Part shown: positions 41,682-52,379 of the stretch, piece by piece
Layout of the letters: every line of letters begins with the position of its first letter
How positions within the stretch are numbered: position 1 is the first letter of the stretch
DNA from: Liriodendron chinense
Lineage: Eukaryota; Streptophyta; Magnoliopsida; Magnoliales; Magnoliaceae
Assembly (NCBI GenBank): GCA_003013855.2
Contig: ML058552.1
Span: forward strand, 4,320,082 to 4,384,081
Reading direction: 5' to 3'
Length of the DNA: 64,000 bases
Notes under the pieces: model-generated
Seen by the model: the letters and a program-made list of their open reading frames with translations, nothing else
Told to the model about the DNA's origin: nothing
Databases searched by the model: none
Translations under genes and position numbers: made by a program

Positions 41682-43015
41682 ATGTCATCCCAAGAGAGCG
41701 AGGATGAGCTCCCTTTGAGGAGGAGTGATCGTCCCAAGGCAAAACCTAAGCCTCCTCCTCCTCGCCCTTTAAAGTCCAAGAAAACAGCTTCCAAAGGGAA
41801 AGGGGCTGCCTCATCTTCTGTTCCCCCTGTTAAATCTAAATCTTTGGGGAAAAATGTTTCATCCCATTCCACCCATTAGGATGATTTCAAGGACAAGGAG
41901 GTAGTCTGTGAAAAATTAGTCCACTTGGGTGACTTATCTGACTATAACGTTCGTTCCATGTTGGATGCCATCAATTGGGGCCCCGTACTCCACATGGGGG
42001 GCCCCGTCCAATTTGATGTTGTTAGGAAATTTATGCATCCTGCATCCATGTCACTTCCTCTCCCCCCTCTTTCAACGTCGAGGTTGGTGATCGGAATTGC
42101 CTGTTTACTTTGAAATCCATATCAGAATTTGTTGGCGTTCCAATTGTTGAGGAGCCTACTTTTGATTTTTCCTCCTTGGGTCCTAAACCCAACCTTGTTA
42201 TTGCTCAATTCCTATGTGGTGATGGGACACCCAAATGGGTGGGAGGTGCACTTCGAGCATCCTCTATGACATGGGATTTTCGCATTTTGCACAACCTCTT
42301 CTTCCGCAATGTATACCCGCAGATGAGTAACAAAGCGAATGTCACCGAAACTATGTTTCGGTTGCTGTATCGTGTTGGTAAGGGTCATCCGCTCTGCCTT
42401 CCCACTCGGATCATGAATATCATTCACCAAGTCATCCTGCGTGACGATGGAAACTCCACTAGTCTACCTTTTTGGCATCTCATATGCACATTGGCTGAGC
42501 ATATTGGCATTGTTAGTACTGATAAAATTCACAAGCCTGTCATTATCAACCGTACCATCATTGCTTGTATGGAGCTTACCAAAGAAGTTATACAGCGTCG
42601 TCATCTGCAGGAGCAGCAACAGGATCAGGCCGAGCCGTCCCAGCTTGAGGCTCCACCTGTCTCCACTGGCCCTTCACACACTTCAGCTCCTTCCTCTGAT
42701 CCATCCCTCAATCCTCGCGACGCTCCAGGTCGATTCAACATGCCTCCTAGAGCTTTTTCTCGTCGGCAATCTCCCTCCGTGGATCCACCTTCATACATTG
42801 CGGAGCTTTGCCAGCTTAGGGCGGATATATTTCAGTGGCTTGACAGGCTCGAGCAGACCGGGGACCAGATTTTGCAGGGTCAGGCCACCATTCTTGTACA
42901 GCAGGAGGCCCTTGTCACTCGCCAGGCGCAGATAGAGAGGCGGATAGAGAGATGGGAGCGCGCGGCGCCTGGGGACGTTCCACCCCCTGATCTGGGAGAT
43001 GGAACAGATTACTAG
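41682..43015 (+). pseudogene. Env-like ORF of Maximus/SIRE-type copia
   Basis: Starts MSSQESEDELPLRRSDRPKAKP, a basic Pro/Lys-rich N-terminus. TAG at 41877 and one frameshift near 42090 break it; from 42110 it is open for 301 codons. The central part (SMTWDFRILHNLFFRNVYPQ, LCLPTRIMNIIHQVI, LPFWHLICTLAEHIGI) resembles a family often annotated as putative plant transposon protein. The C-terminus is Pro/Ser-rich, then a likely coiled coil (QWLDRLEQTGDQILQGQ to RRIERWERA). No signal peptide or clear membrane span is visible in the open part, so an envelope role is not supported here. F carries an inverted fragment of the same ORF type. Confidence 0.75.
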
Positions 43016-43738
43016 TCTTATGTCTTGGTCATAGTTACTTTTCGTATGACCACAGACATTGTCTGGATTTCATGCACTATCTTTTATGGGTTGTCTGTAT
43101 ATTTTGCACGGATTGATACATATTTGCATTTGGGCTGCTTGCCCATTTTGGTATATATATATGGATGCTATAGTTATATCTTTTTTTATGAGCTTTTGAT
43201 CTTTTATTGAATATCTGTGGGAGGTTGGATGGTTTGGGCACATTTGCCCTTTTTAGCTCATGCGTTGTGTTCTGTGTTTGTCTAGATATACATCTGGAGG
43301 GGTGGTTGGTGGATTGGGCTATAAGCCCTCTATGCTTTCATAATTACTTGTATATCTGGCATGATTTGTTCTTTGAATCTCCTCAGGGCTTAAAATTCCA
43401 TATCTCTTCCCTGTCTTATGTGATTGACATATTTTCGGTGCTAGCCTTGCAGCTTTATTAGGCATATCTTTTTGTTGGCTAACCCTTGTCAATTACTAAC
43501 AAAAAGGGGGAGAATCATCCCACCTAGAAGGTCTGATTATATCTTTTTGCAGGACTTTGTAGGTGCAAGCATTAAGGGGGAGATTTTGAAGAAAATCGAG
43601 TCTGTACATGTCCTTTTGTAAAAATTATGTTGTATATCTGTATAGACATGTAAATGGGTGTATATTTCTTTCTGTTTAAGGGTCAATCATGATAAGGAGT
43701 CATGATTTGTCTAGGTTAGATGTTTTGTCACGCAATTG
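43016..43738 (+). other. 3' noncoding region of E
   Basis: T-rich. It has an internal AAAAAGGGGGAGAA at about 43500 and AAGGGGGAGATT near 43574, additional purine tracts ahead of the terminal one. Confidence 0.7.
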
Positions 43739-43752
43739 ACGAAGGGGGATAT
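43739..43752 (+). other. Polypurine tract of E
   Basis: ACGAAGGGGGATAT directly before the LTR start at 43753. Confidence 0.88.
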
Positions 43753-44208
43753 TGTTAGTACATCTTTTGTTGTCAATTGGCGTGTTGGTTGGTCGTGTCT
43801 TGTCGTGTGAGCCCCGGTCGAAGAATTGAGAATCAAGACTTAAAGATTACGCTTCGTCCATTGCTCAAGCTCATGCTGAAATAAGATCCCAGGTAAGTTG
43901 CATATAGATCGACCATAGGAAACCTAAAATATCAAAGAATGGCGTAATGACTCACATATCCTATCCCATTCCCTCTCGACCCTTGCACAAGTTGATCAGA
44001 CTTGTGATCCATGGCTGGTGCGAAACGTATTGAAAATATGTTCATACATTGGACCCTATGCACCAAATCACTTCATGCCTCATCATTGAAGTGATCCGCT
44101 GCGCGTTGAAAGACTTGGTCCAGCAAACCCGCTGCGACAAGTTCATCTAGACAGCGGCCAGGCTTCTCAACACAACAGCAGCTTGCTGTGGAAATTCTGC
44201 TGGGGCAG

Positions 44209-44680
44209 CCGACCGATCTTGACCGGTCGGCCAGTCAATTCAAAGATCAACAGAATCTTGCTGGAAGGCTTTCAAAAGGACAGCCGACCGGTCTTGACCG
44301 GTCAGCCAGCTATATACAATCACTCCAGCAAGCCTTGCTGCATTATTTAGAAAGGTAGCCGACCGGTCAAGACCGGTCAGCCTTCACAGTTTTGTTATTC
44401 CAGCAAGCCTAGCCGACCGGTCTTGACCGGTCGGCCTAGATTCATCAAGTTGGCCAGCAAGCACAGCCGACCGGTCAAGACCGGTCGACCTATTTTTTTT
44501 TCAGTTGATCAGCAAGGTGTGCCGACCGGTCTTGACCGGTTGGCCTGTATTTTGAACTTCTCTAGCAAGGGGGTCTGACCGGTCTTGACCGGTCAGCCAG
44601 TCTCAAATATGGCCTATGATTCAAATGACGACCGGTCCGTCTGACCGGTTGAGACCCTTCTCTGACAGGTCGCTCGTGAC
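44209..44680. repeat. Class I palindrome array, E LTR 2
   Basis: Same order of units as 34279-34760, with point changes such as GACCGATC in the first unit and GTCAGCC in the second. Confidence 0.93.
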
Positions 44681-45660
44681 CATTTTAGATCTATTGGGGC
44701 CATCATTTGGGGCTCTATATAGCCAGGACTTGTGGTCTTTCATGGCATGCATTCAACACCCTTCAAGAGCTAAGAGAGAGAGCTTTTACTCACATCCTTC
44801 TACCCTCTTTGCTCTTGTTCCCCTTGAGTTCATCATTCAAACCTAGCCATTAATGGCTTATCAATGAGTATTCAAAGCTCGGTTTGAAGTATGAACTCAA
44901 GACCTTCATTCATGGCTGACCTACCTTCGGAATATATTCATGAGGTCATTTATAGCCATTGAATGCTTGAAGTTTGGTAGTTCCCTCATTACCATTGCAT
45001 TGAATAGGCAAGAGGAACTAGACCAACTCTCTCCCAACTACCCAGCATCAGCATAACCTCATCATTTGCATCGGTAGCTGATCTTGGGAGCACAAAGAGA
45101 AGCGGAAGCACGTGGAGCTGAAGCTACTCATCAAAGGCATTGAATCGGGGCTTAATCGTCTAGGTATGTCTAGTTTTTGAGAGTCCATTTATTCAATCAC
45201 TATTCCCTAGATAGGGAAACTCCAGCGGGAGGGTACGTGACCATCCTTGGATTAGGATTGGTGAGAGTTTGAGATCCAAACTCGTCAAGTCCCTGGAGTG
45301 GGCCATCGGTGGATGGTAAATGCAGTCCTAGATCAAAAGATGTCAAGGTTGATGGTTAACCTGATTTAAAACCAAGACTATAGTGAAATTCGGTGGTCTC
45401 ATAGGTTGAGATCGTGAACCGGGAGTGGAGTAGGGAAACCGAACCACTATAAATCGCTGTGCATTGTGAGATTGAATGATTGCTATGTGTTGAATGGTTT
45501 AGTCAATCATGAATGCTAACTGTTTGATGAAATGCCTATGATAGTCCTTGCTTACAAATTGCTCATATAAATGCCTTGAATGCTATTGTGATTATCTTAT
45601 TTGATAGGATTGACTTGATTAGTTTTTAATTGTAATTGGAATTTAAAAAGTCCTATTCAA

Positions 45661-45680
45661 CCCCCCCCCCCCCCCCCCCC
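45661..45680. repeat. 20-C homopolymer in E LTR 2
   Basis: Uninterrupted C run, where LTR 1 has seven C and CTCT. Either an expansion or a sequence error. Confidence 0.9.
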
Positions 45681-45736
45681 AGGACATTAGGCATATCTCC
45701 AAGTATCTCTATAAGCGGTAAAACCGTAATTTCAAT

Positions 45737-45748
45737 TGGTATCAGAGC
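45737..45748 (+). other. Primer-binding site of E, second interior
   Basis: TGGTATCAGAGC two bases after LTR 2. Confidence 0.95.
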
Positions 45749-45805
45749 GGGTTCCACTGCTCAGGTTTAAAAACCCGGAGTGAGATCCTAAGAGAGCTTG
45801 AAAAT

Positions 45806-46771
45806 ATGTCTAGAGAGGACTCTTCATCCGTTACTAAGCCTCCCTTCTTTGATGGGTCAAACTATCCATACTGGAAAGCCCGAATGCGCATCTTCTTGGA
45901 ATTTATTGATTCGGATGTTAGGGATATGATTGATATTGGATATAAACCCCCAATGGATACTACATGTAAAGAAGGTGAGCCGGATGTCCTCAAGCCAAGA
46001 GATAAGGCGATGTGGACCGATTATGATAAAGCTCAACGGGTTCATAATGCCAAAGGGCTGAATGCCATCTTTTGTTCAGTATCTAAAGATGAATTTGGCC
46101 GGATCCAAAATTGCACAACCAGTAAGCAGGCATGGGACATTCTTGAAGTTACCCATGAAGGAACGAGCATTGTTAAAAACTCAAAACTTCAGCGCCTCTC
46201 CATACAATTTGAAAACATTACTATGGAGGAGCATGAAACATTTACTGATTTCTATACCAAGCTGAACAAGATTACAAATGAAATGTGGGGCTTGGGGGAT
46301 CCTGTTCCGGAGCATAGATTATGTAGGAAAATTCTGAGATCCCTACCGGAACAGTTCTCTTCCAAAGTTACTACCATTGAAGAATGTAGGGACCTAAATA
46401 CCATGAAAGTTGAAGAACTTCTCGGGTCCCTTCAAACCTATGAGCTAGGTTTCAAAACTCCCTCCAAATCCAAAAGTACAGCCCTGAAATCTTCTCACAA
46501 GAAACAAGAATCTGAATGTGGAAGTGAGGAAGATCCAGACTTAGAAGAAATGGCATTTATGGCCAAGAAATTTCAGAAATTCTTCAAAACTAAGGGAAAT
46601 ACTTATAGAAGGAAACCCTACCAGAAGGGTAAACCTTTTGATTCTAAGAACAACAAAGGAAAATTTGTTACGTCAAAAGATCCTCAATGCTACAAGTGTA
46701 GAGGATTTGGTCACATTGCATCTGAGTGCACGAATAATAAAGCCAAGAAAAAGGCAATGGCGGCTATATGA
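45806..46771 (+). CDS. gag: Copia Gag (element E, copy 2)
   Basis: 321 codons, differing from copy 1 at about a dozen residues (for example LEFID for LESID, TTCKEGEPD for TICKEGELD). Same domain order: FDGSNYPYWKARMRIF motif, UBN2 capsid, CCHC knuckle near 295-308. It ends at the same TGA as copy 1, so the two gag copies inherited that change from a common parent. Confidence 0.92.
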   Translation: MSREDSSSVTKPPFFDGSNYPYWKARMRIFLEFIDSDVRDMIDIGYKPPMDTTCKEGEPDVLKPRDKAMWTDYDKAQRVHNAKGLNAIFCSVSKDEFGRIQNCTTSKQAWDILEVTHEGTSIVKNSKLQRLSIQFENITMEEHETFTDFYTKLNKITNEMWGLGDPVPEHRLCRKILRSLPEQFSSKVTTIEECRDLNTMKVEELLGSLQTYELGFKTPSKSKSTALKSSHKKQESECGSEEDPDLEEMAFMAKKFQKFFKTKGNTYRRKPYQKGKPFDSKNNKGKFVTSKDPQCYKCRGFGHIASECTNNKAKKKAMAAI

Positions 46772-47687
46772 GATGAGACTGAAGAATCTGAATCAGAATC
46801 AGTCATATACCAAAGTGAGGAGGAGCAAGGTTCAATCAGAATTTTAATGGCCTCCATTACTGATATTGTGCCTCAAATTGAGCCCATTGCAAAGATCACC
46901 AGAGACATTGATGATCATGAATCCTCTAACACTGAAAATGATTCTTTGAGTGATGATGAGAATGCGGAGGAAGGCCTTCAGGAGGTATATAACCAACTAT
47001 ACATTGAAAATATAAATACTATCAACAAGTTGGGCCAAATGAAGGCTGAAAATGACAAACTGATGAAAAATCTTGATGGATTGAAAATAGAGAATCAAAA
47101 GATGAGTCAAGATCTAGAAGTGCTGAAAAGGAAGAATGATGAGCTTGAACAAGAAAAGTAAAAGCTCATAAGTGGTGAATCTCTAGACAAGCATGCTAGA
47201 CTTGAGAAAGAACTCAAAGAGGCAAACACTGAAATTGATCATCTTAAGTGTGAAGTCGTTGACTCTAGAAGACGGTTCGTCTAAGGAGAAGAAAACCTTG
47301 AAAAACTCCTAGGTGTTGTAAGATCACCAAGGGACAGAAGAGGTTTGGGCTATGACAGTCACACTTCAAAAACTACCTCAGTTCATCCGATTGTAAGAAA
47401 AGATCATGGTGCATCAGGGAGTAAAACTAGAGCATCTCTTGTCTGCCATGCTTGTGGAGACATTGGCCACTTAAAATTTGAGTGCTTGGTATTCAAAAAT
47501 TCGGTCAGAAACTTGAAAGCTAAATTTGTACCGACCGGAAAAAATGCCCAAGCTAATTGGAATCCTCCCATGCATTCTTCACCAAAGAGGGGAAACATTC
47601 GAAAGAATTATCCTGCTCTTCCTAGGAAGGACAAGAGGATGGATGAACTGTTGGAGCAAATTAAAATGCTGAATTTGAAAATTGCTT
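46772..47687 (+). pseudogene. Gag C-terminal region (element E, copy 2), truncated
   Basis: The gag frame reopens (105 codons at 46847-47161) and stays in one frame to 47687, broken by TAA at 47159 and the TAA at 47281 shared with copy 1. The 8 nt missing from copy 1 are present here. Second knuckle CHACGDIGHLKFEC. The homology stops at about 47687, where minus-strand Athila B protease sequence begins; the last codons of the open frame are antisense Athila. Confidence 0.85.
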
Positions 47688-48293
47688 GCACAATTTCACT
47701 TATGATGGGGCTTCTGGAATATTCAAAATGTGCCAAGCATGTCTCCAAGATTTCTAGTGGTTCAAGTTGGGGGAGCTCTTCTTCTTTGAAGGATTCAAGC
47801 ATGTTTACCTCGAAGAGCTCATCATCATCAACATCCCTATGCCTTTTGCCCAAATGGAACACATTCACCTCCAATGTCATGTTTCCAAAGGACAATTGCA
47901 TTACCCCATTTCGACAAGTTATTATTGCATTTGATGTAGCAAGGAAGGGGCAGCCTAGAATCATCAGTATTTGAGTGCTAGCATCCATAATCGGCTGTGT
48001 GTCCAAGATGATGAAATCCATTGGATAGTAGAATTTATCAACTTGGACCAAGACATTCTCAACTATCCCTCTCGGTACACAAATGGATCTACAACGAGTT
48101 GCAATGTAGTTTTGGTGGGTTTTAATTCACCAAGGCCTAATTGCTTATATACCGAGTATGGGATTAAATTTACGCTTTCCCCCAAGTCTAGTAATGCACC
48201 TGCAATCCAGCAGTCACCAATGATGCATGAAATTGTAGGACTATTGGGATACTTGAGTTTTGGGGGGGTCTTTTGAGTGAGAATGACACTCAC
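47688..48293 (-). pseudogene. Athila protease region (element B)
   Basis: The minus strand reads CIIGDCWIAGALLDLGESVNLIPYSVYKQLGLGELKPTKTTLQL, then VQVDKFYYPMDFIILDTQP and LGCPFLATSNAIITCRNG. The box LLDLGES has Glu where G has Ala. A frame break lies near 48060. The segment ends in the acidic linker before RT, where B was deleted. Confidence 0.88.
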
Positions 48294-49960
48294 TTGCTCA
48301 TTTAGGAAGGCCTTTTACTGCACATTATATTTGCGTTTAGTTATACATAAGTCCTTTAAAAACTTGGCATAGGACGAGATTTGTTTAATAGCATCAAGCA
48401 ATGGAATATTGATCTTGACTTGTCTGAAAATCTCTAGAATATCATGAGAGTTTGGAAGTGATTTTAGAGCAACCAATCTTGAAGGGAATGGTGCTATGGG
48501 CTTATGAACACATTCCTTTTCTTGTGGGGCTAAGTTGGATCCATCTTCATTCTCAGAAATTATCAGATCATTAGGCTTGTTAGCCTTCACTGGAATAGAT
48601 TTGTCAATTTGCTTACCACTTCTAATAGTGGTGATGGATTTTTCTTGCTCCACATGTTGGTTAGGAAGATTAGGGATGCTTACTTCATGTACTTGCTTGG
48701 ATTGGGCTGAGGTTGGGCCGGAAAGGTCCCTTCCCTAGCATTCAAGCGTCCCTTGATCTCATTAACCGAGACTTTAAGCTCTTGGAACATTTGTTGATTT
48801 GTTTGGTTTATTTGCGTTTGCCCTTGTATAAACGCCTTCAGAGTATCCTTCATTGAGAATTGAGGTGGGGCCATGTTTTGCATGGGTGGCCATCCTTGAG
48901 AGTTGGTAGAATTGGCCGTAGGACCATTGCTCCAACTAAAGTTAAGATGATTCTTCCAAGTAAAGTTATACGTGTGACCTACTGGTCCATTGAAAGGCCG
49001 TTGATAACTAGATGTGGTGTTTGCTTGCTCTTGTAACACTTCTTGGAATGTAGGGATTGTAGGACAATCTTACGTAAAGTATACATTAGCGGCACATATT
49101 CCACACACATTTTTAATAGCTTCATTGGACTTTGAAACTCCACTCTTACTAAGTTCCATGGCCTAGATCTTCCTTGTGAGGCTAGTTATTTTTGCGTTCA
49201 CATCATCTTCTTCTTTAAGAATATAGATGCCTCATTTTTCCTTTTGTTGAGGAGGCTTGAGATTACTAGATTTGTCTGAGGAATCCCATGATTGGGCATT
49301 CTTGGCCAACATAGCCAAGTAACTCCAGGCTTCATCTGGATTTTTGCTCATAAACTCGCTGTTGCACATCATCTCTACGAATTGGCGCATGTTGGAACTT
49401 AATCCATCATTAAAGAAGTTTATAATTCGCCAGCTTTCGTAGCCGTGATGTGGGTAAGCAAGTAGGAGGCCTTTAAACCTTTCTCAACATTGAAAGAATG
49501 ATTCATTCTCTATAACCGAAAAGTTCATTATAGCTCTTCGAAGGGTATTCATTTTATGAGCCGGGAAGAACTTTTTCAAGAATTCTCGTGTCATCTCATT
49601 CCATGACCCTATCGAGTGTGGTCTAAGAGAGTGTAGCCAACTCTTGGCTCTTTCTTTCAATGAAAAGGGAAAGAGTTTAAGTTTGATGGCATCTTCTGAG
49701 ACATTCGCATATTCTAAAGTAGCCACCACTTCTCCAAATTCCTTTAAGTGTAGGTATGGGCTCTCAAAGTCTAGCCCATGGTACTTTGGTATGAGTTGAA
49801 TTACACCCGACTTTATATCGATGTTTCCCCCAGTTGTTGGGAGAATCACACATGAAGGTGTTGTTGTACAATCCAGTTGTAGGTAATCTTGTAAGGCTCT
49901 CATTAGAGAAGCATTACGCACCTCATTCTCTCCTACTCCCTCTTGATTTGCTTTTGTAGT
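48294..49960 (-). pseudogene. Athila gag (element B)
   Basis: Open pieces at 49484-49921 (capsid: GLDFESPYLHLKEFGEVV, LKERAKSWLHSLRP, EFLKKFFPAHK), 48680-49039 (Gln/Asn-rich, WKNHLNFSWSNGP) and 48315-48653 (IDKSIPVKANKP, IFRQVKINIPLLDAIKQI). The zinc knuckle region near 49080 is disrupted. Same domain order as G, with several stops. Confidence 0.88.
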
Positions 49961-50360
49961 TAGAGTTGGGAGGGGGATTCCTTAAAGGTGTTTGATCCAT
50001 ACTCCCCAAACTATCACAAAGCTCTTGGTATTTTCAGACTCGTCTATGGACTGATAATGGTCCAACTAGACCACCTTCGGATTGGAGATGATTGGTGTGG
50101 TCACGTTCCCAACAGGACATAAACCACACAACTAAGATCTAAACTAATCCTAAGTCCTAAAACAGAAATTGACAAAAAATAAAAAAATTTAAAAATCTGT
50201 AAAAAGTACTAAGTTAGAAGGATATTACTCGATTCGCTTGAACTATGGAAGAATTACTACAAAATAAAACAACTTGTTAGTCCTAGGAAATCAGAAAAAA
50301 AAACCTATCTACTTCTACTTCTACAGCCACTAAAACAATCTAGAACCGTTTATCTAAAAT
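49961..50360 (-). other. 5' leader of B
   Basis: Noncoding, between gag and the primer site on the minus strand. Contains TGGTCCAACTAG and GGTTTATGTCC-like text but no recognised element. Confidence 0.65.
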
Positions 50361-50376
50361 CCCCGGCAACGACGTA
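50361..50376 (-). other. Athila primer-binding site of B, mutated
   Basis: The minus strand reads TACGTCGTTGCCGGGG, against GGCGCCGTTGCCGGGG in G; changes fall in the CG-rich first half. Confidence 0.8.
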
Positions 50377-50383
50377 AAAAACT

Positions 50384-51363
50384 TGTTCGCTCGCCTCAAG
50401 TGCAAGACTTGCAATGTAGTAATAACTCGGTAAGACCGAGGTCGATCCACAGGGAATTAGGCAAACAACTCTAAAGGATTCCAGCAACTTTAATTAAAAC
50501 GGTATAGGATTTCAATTGTATGAACTTAAACAAAATGTACTTGAATTGAACTGAATTAAACATGAAATTGGTATAGGATTTCAACTTTACTTGAAGTAAA
50601 TGTACTTGAATTGAACTGAATTAAACATGAAATTGGCTACAAGCTTCACCTCTCAGCCCTAGCTGAGAGGTTCTAGCTGAGAATTGTCATACTACAGCTA
50701 GAATTCAAAAGAAAAACTAAACAAAAGCATGAAAAACTAGAAAAACCGGAATCGACGGAGTTGCGGATGCTCCGCGGTGCTCTCCTTCACTTCCCACGAC
50801 CTCCAATCTCTTCTAGGATGATTTTAGACGAGGCCCTAGGTGTCCTTTTATAGATTGGTGTGGAAGATTTCAGATTACGCAAGGAATCATGCAATTGCGC
50901 AGAGAAAATCGGAGCTTGCAGAAGTTTCTGGGTGTTGACTGGCCGGCCGATCCCCCCTGTCCGGCCGGCCGGAGATTGTGACTCAAAACACATGTTTCTT
51001 TGGACCTTCAATTGCATAGGCCATCCCACCAGCCGGCCAGTCTGTCAAGTGGCCGGCCTTCACAAAAATCATATAGCCAATTTGTTGTTTCTAGAGGTTT
51101 GGTCGGCCGGCCTGTGGGCATCCAAAATCGCTGATTTTCAGCTTTTCTTCCTTTGTCTTCAATGCATCCTTACTCTACCATTGGTCTTGTATTCCTTTGA
51201 TCTTTAATGTGTACAAAGTGACCTTTTAAGCATCAAATTAGTAAAGTCTCCGTCTCGTTCCTACAATCACAAAACATGCATTAGAATAGTCTATTAAACA
51301 TGTAAACCATGCATAATGTGTGATGAATTGAGGTTAGATTATGTATAAATTGGAAGCTCAACA
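50384..51363 (-). repeat. 5' LTR of element B, shortened
   Basis: 980 bp against 1351 bp at 29124-30474. About 430 bp near the U5 side are missing, and the gap is filled by a local duplication: a 37-bp segment occurs at about 50535 and again at 50599, with GTATAGGATTTCAA copied between. Confidence 0.9.
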
Positions 51364-51368
51364 ACTTG

Positions 51369-52301
51369 CGCAGCGAACTAGCTTTGTCAGAATCGAAATT
51401 CATTTTCTTTATTGCCCAATATGTCCTATGTTCTAATTCCACAAGCAAGTGACAAGCTTTCCCATAGACAAGTCTATAGGGAGATATTCCAACGGGGGTC
51501 TTGAAAGCTATAGGGTAAGCCCAGAGCGCATCGGTAAGTCGAAGCAACCAATCCTTGCGATCTGGGTTTACTATTTTCTTTAAAATGTATTTGATTTCCC
51601 TATTGGATATCTCAGCTTGTCCACTTGTTTGTGGGTGATAGGGCATGCTCACCTTTTGATTAACACCATATTTCTTCATTAATGCTTCAAATAGTCGGTT
51701 ACAAAAGTGAGACTCTCCATCACTAATAATGACTCGAGGTGTTCCAAACCGGGAAAGAATGTTTTTTTTTATTTTTAAAATCTAATGATTGTTTTACTGT
51801 CATTGTTTCGGCATGGAATCGCCTCGACCCATTTTGAAACATAATCAACGACAAGCAAAATATATAAATTTTCAAAAGAAGATGGGAATGGGCCCATGAA
51901 ATCGATGCCCCAATAATAAAAAATTTTGATTGGTAATATGGGATTGAGTATTTCTATGGGATATTCCTCCAAATTTCTGATAAGGCTCACAAGCCTTACA
52001 AAACTCATGTGTATCTTTAAACATGGTGGGGCAATAGAACCCACATTGGATAATTTTGGCTGTAGTTTTCTTAGCCAAAAAGTGGCCACCACACGTTTAA
52101 GAGTGACAGAAGGAGATGATACTGTGTTGCTCATCATTCGGCACACATCTCCTTATGATTTGATCGGGACAATCTTGAATAAGTATGGGTCGTTCCATAG
52201 GAATTTCCTTACCTCGTTGAAGAACTTAGCCTTAGCTTACTTTTTCCAATGTGACGAAATTGTACCGGTAGCAAGATAGTTAGCAATGTCCGCATACCAT
52301 G
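51369..52301 (-). pseudogene. Athila integrase and RNase H linker (element A, piece 2)
   Basis: 51369-51679: KKYGVNQKVSMPYHPQTSGQAEISNREIKYIL with catalytic Glu, through to KASSLRKL, where B is inserted. 51775-52146 in other frames: WGIDFMGPFPSSF, DYVSKWVEAIPC, HHCC finger AKKTTAKIIQCGFY, HEFCKACEPYQKFGG. The continuation toward RNase H stops at the CCATG target site of the LARD element. Confidence 0.88.
52297..52301. repeat. Target-site duplication of LARD-like element (CCATG)
   Basis: CCATG at 52297-52301 and 63462-63466, directly outside both LTRs; the host frame of A continues across it. Confidence 0.95.
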
Positions 52302-52374
52302 TGTCACGCCCCGAAAATCAAGTGTCGAGCAGTCCGCGGATCCCAACTTTTTCGAGGTGACTGTATTTTGCGGA

Positions 52375-52379
52375 AGTAT
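52375..52379. repeat. Target-site duplication of solo LTR (AGTAT)
   Basis: AGTAT at 52375-52379 and 54271-54275; the other LTR has a single uninterrupted AGTAT at the same place (about 60487). Confidence 0.95.

Larger units (their letters stand above)
43753..45734 (+). repeat. LTR 2 of element E (shared by two interiors)
   Basis: 1982 bp, close to LTR 1. A 20-C run at 45661-45680 replaces the CACCCCCCCTCT stretch of LTR 1. It is followed by a primer site, so it serves as 3' LTR of copy 1 and 5' LTR of copy 2. Confidence 0.95.
33822..47687 (+). mobile_element. Element E: chained Ty1/copia (Maximus/SIRE-like)
   Basis: LTR 33822-35795, full interior 35796-43752 (gag, protease, integrase, RT, RNase H, env-like ORF), LTR 43753-45734, then a second interior (primer site, gag to second zinc knuckle) that stops at about 47687 and joins Athila B. 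The two interiors share the central LTR. The third LTR and the second pol are missing, deleted together with part of B. Confidence 0.92.
29124..51363 (-). mobile_element. Element B: Ty3/gypsy Athila, with nested copia E and a deletion
   Basis: 3' LTR 29124-30474, pol 31622-33821, gag and protease 47688-49960, primer site 50361-50376, 5' LTR 50384-51363. The middle holds copia E. Between the two halves of B about 0.8 kb is missing (end of protease linker to just before the RT catalytic box), judged against G. Confidence 0.92.

Noticed and set aside
41682..43015. Env-like ORF as a host gene
   Set aside because: It lies between pol and the polypurine tract of E, and a fragment of the same ORF type is inside F.
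47690..47974. Extension of E gag frame beyond 47687
   Set aside because: The sequence is antisense of Athila B protease; the open frame across the join is chance.
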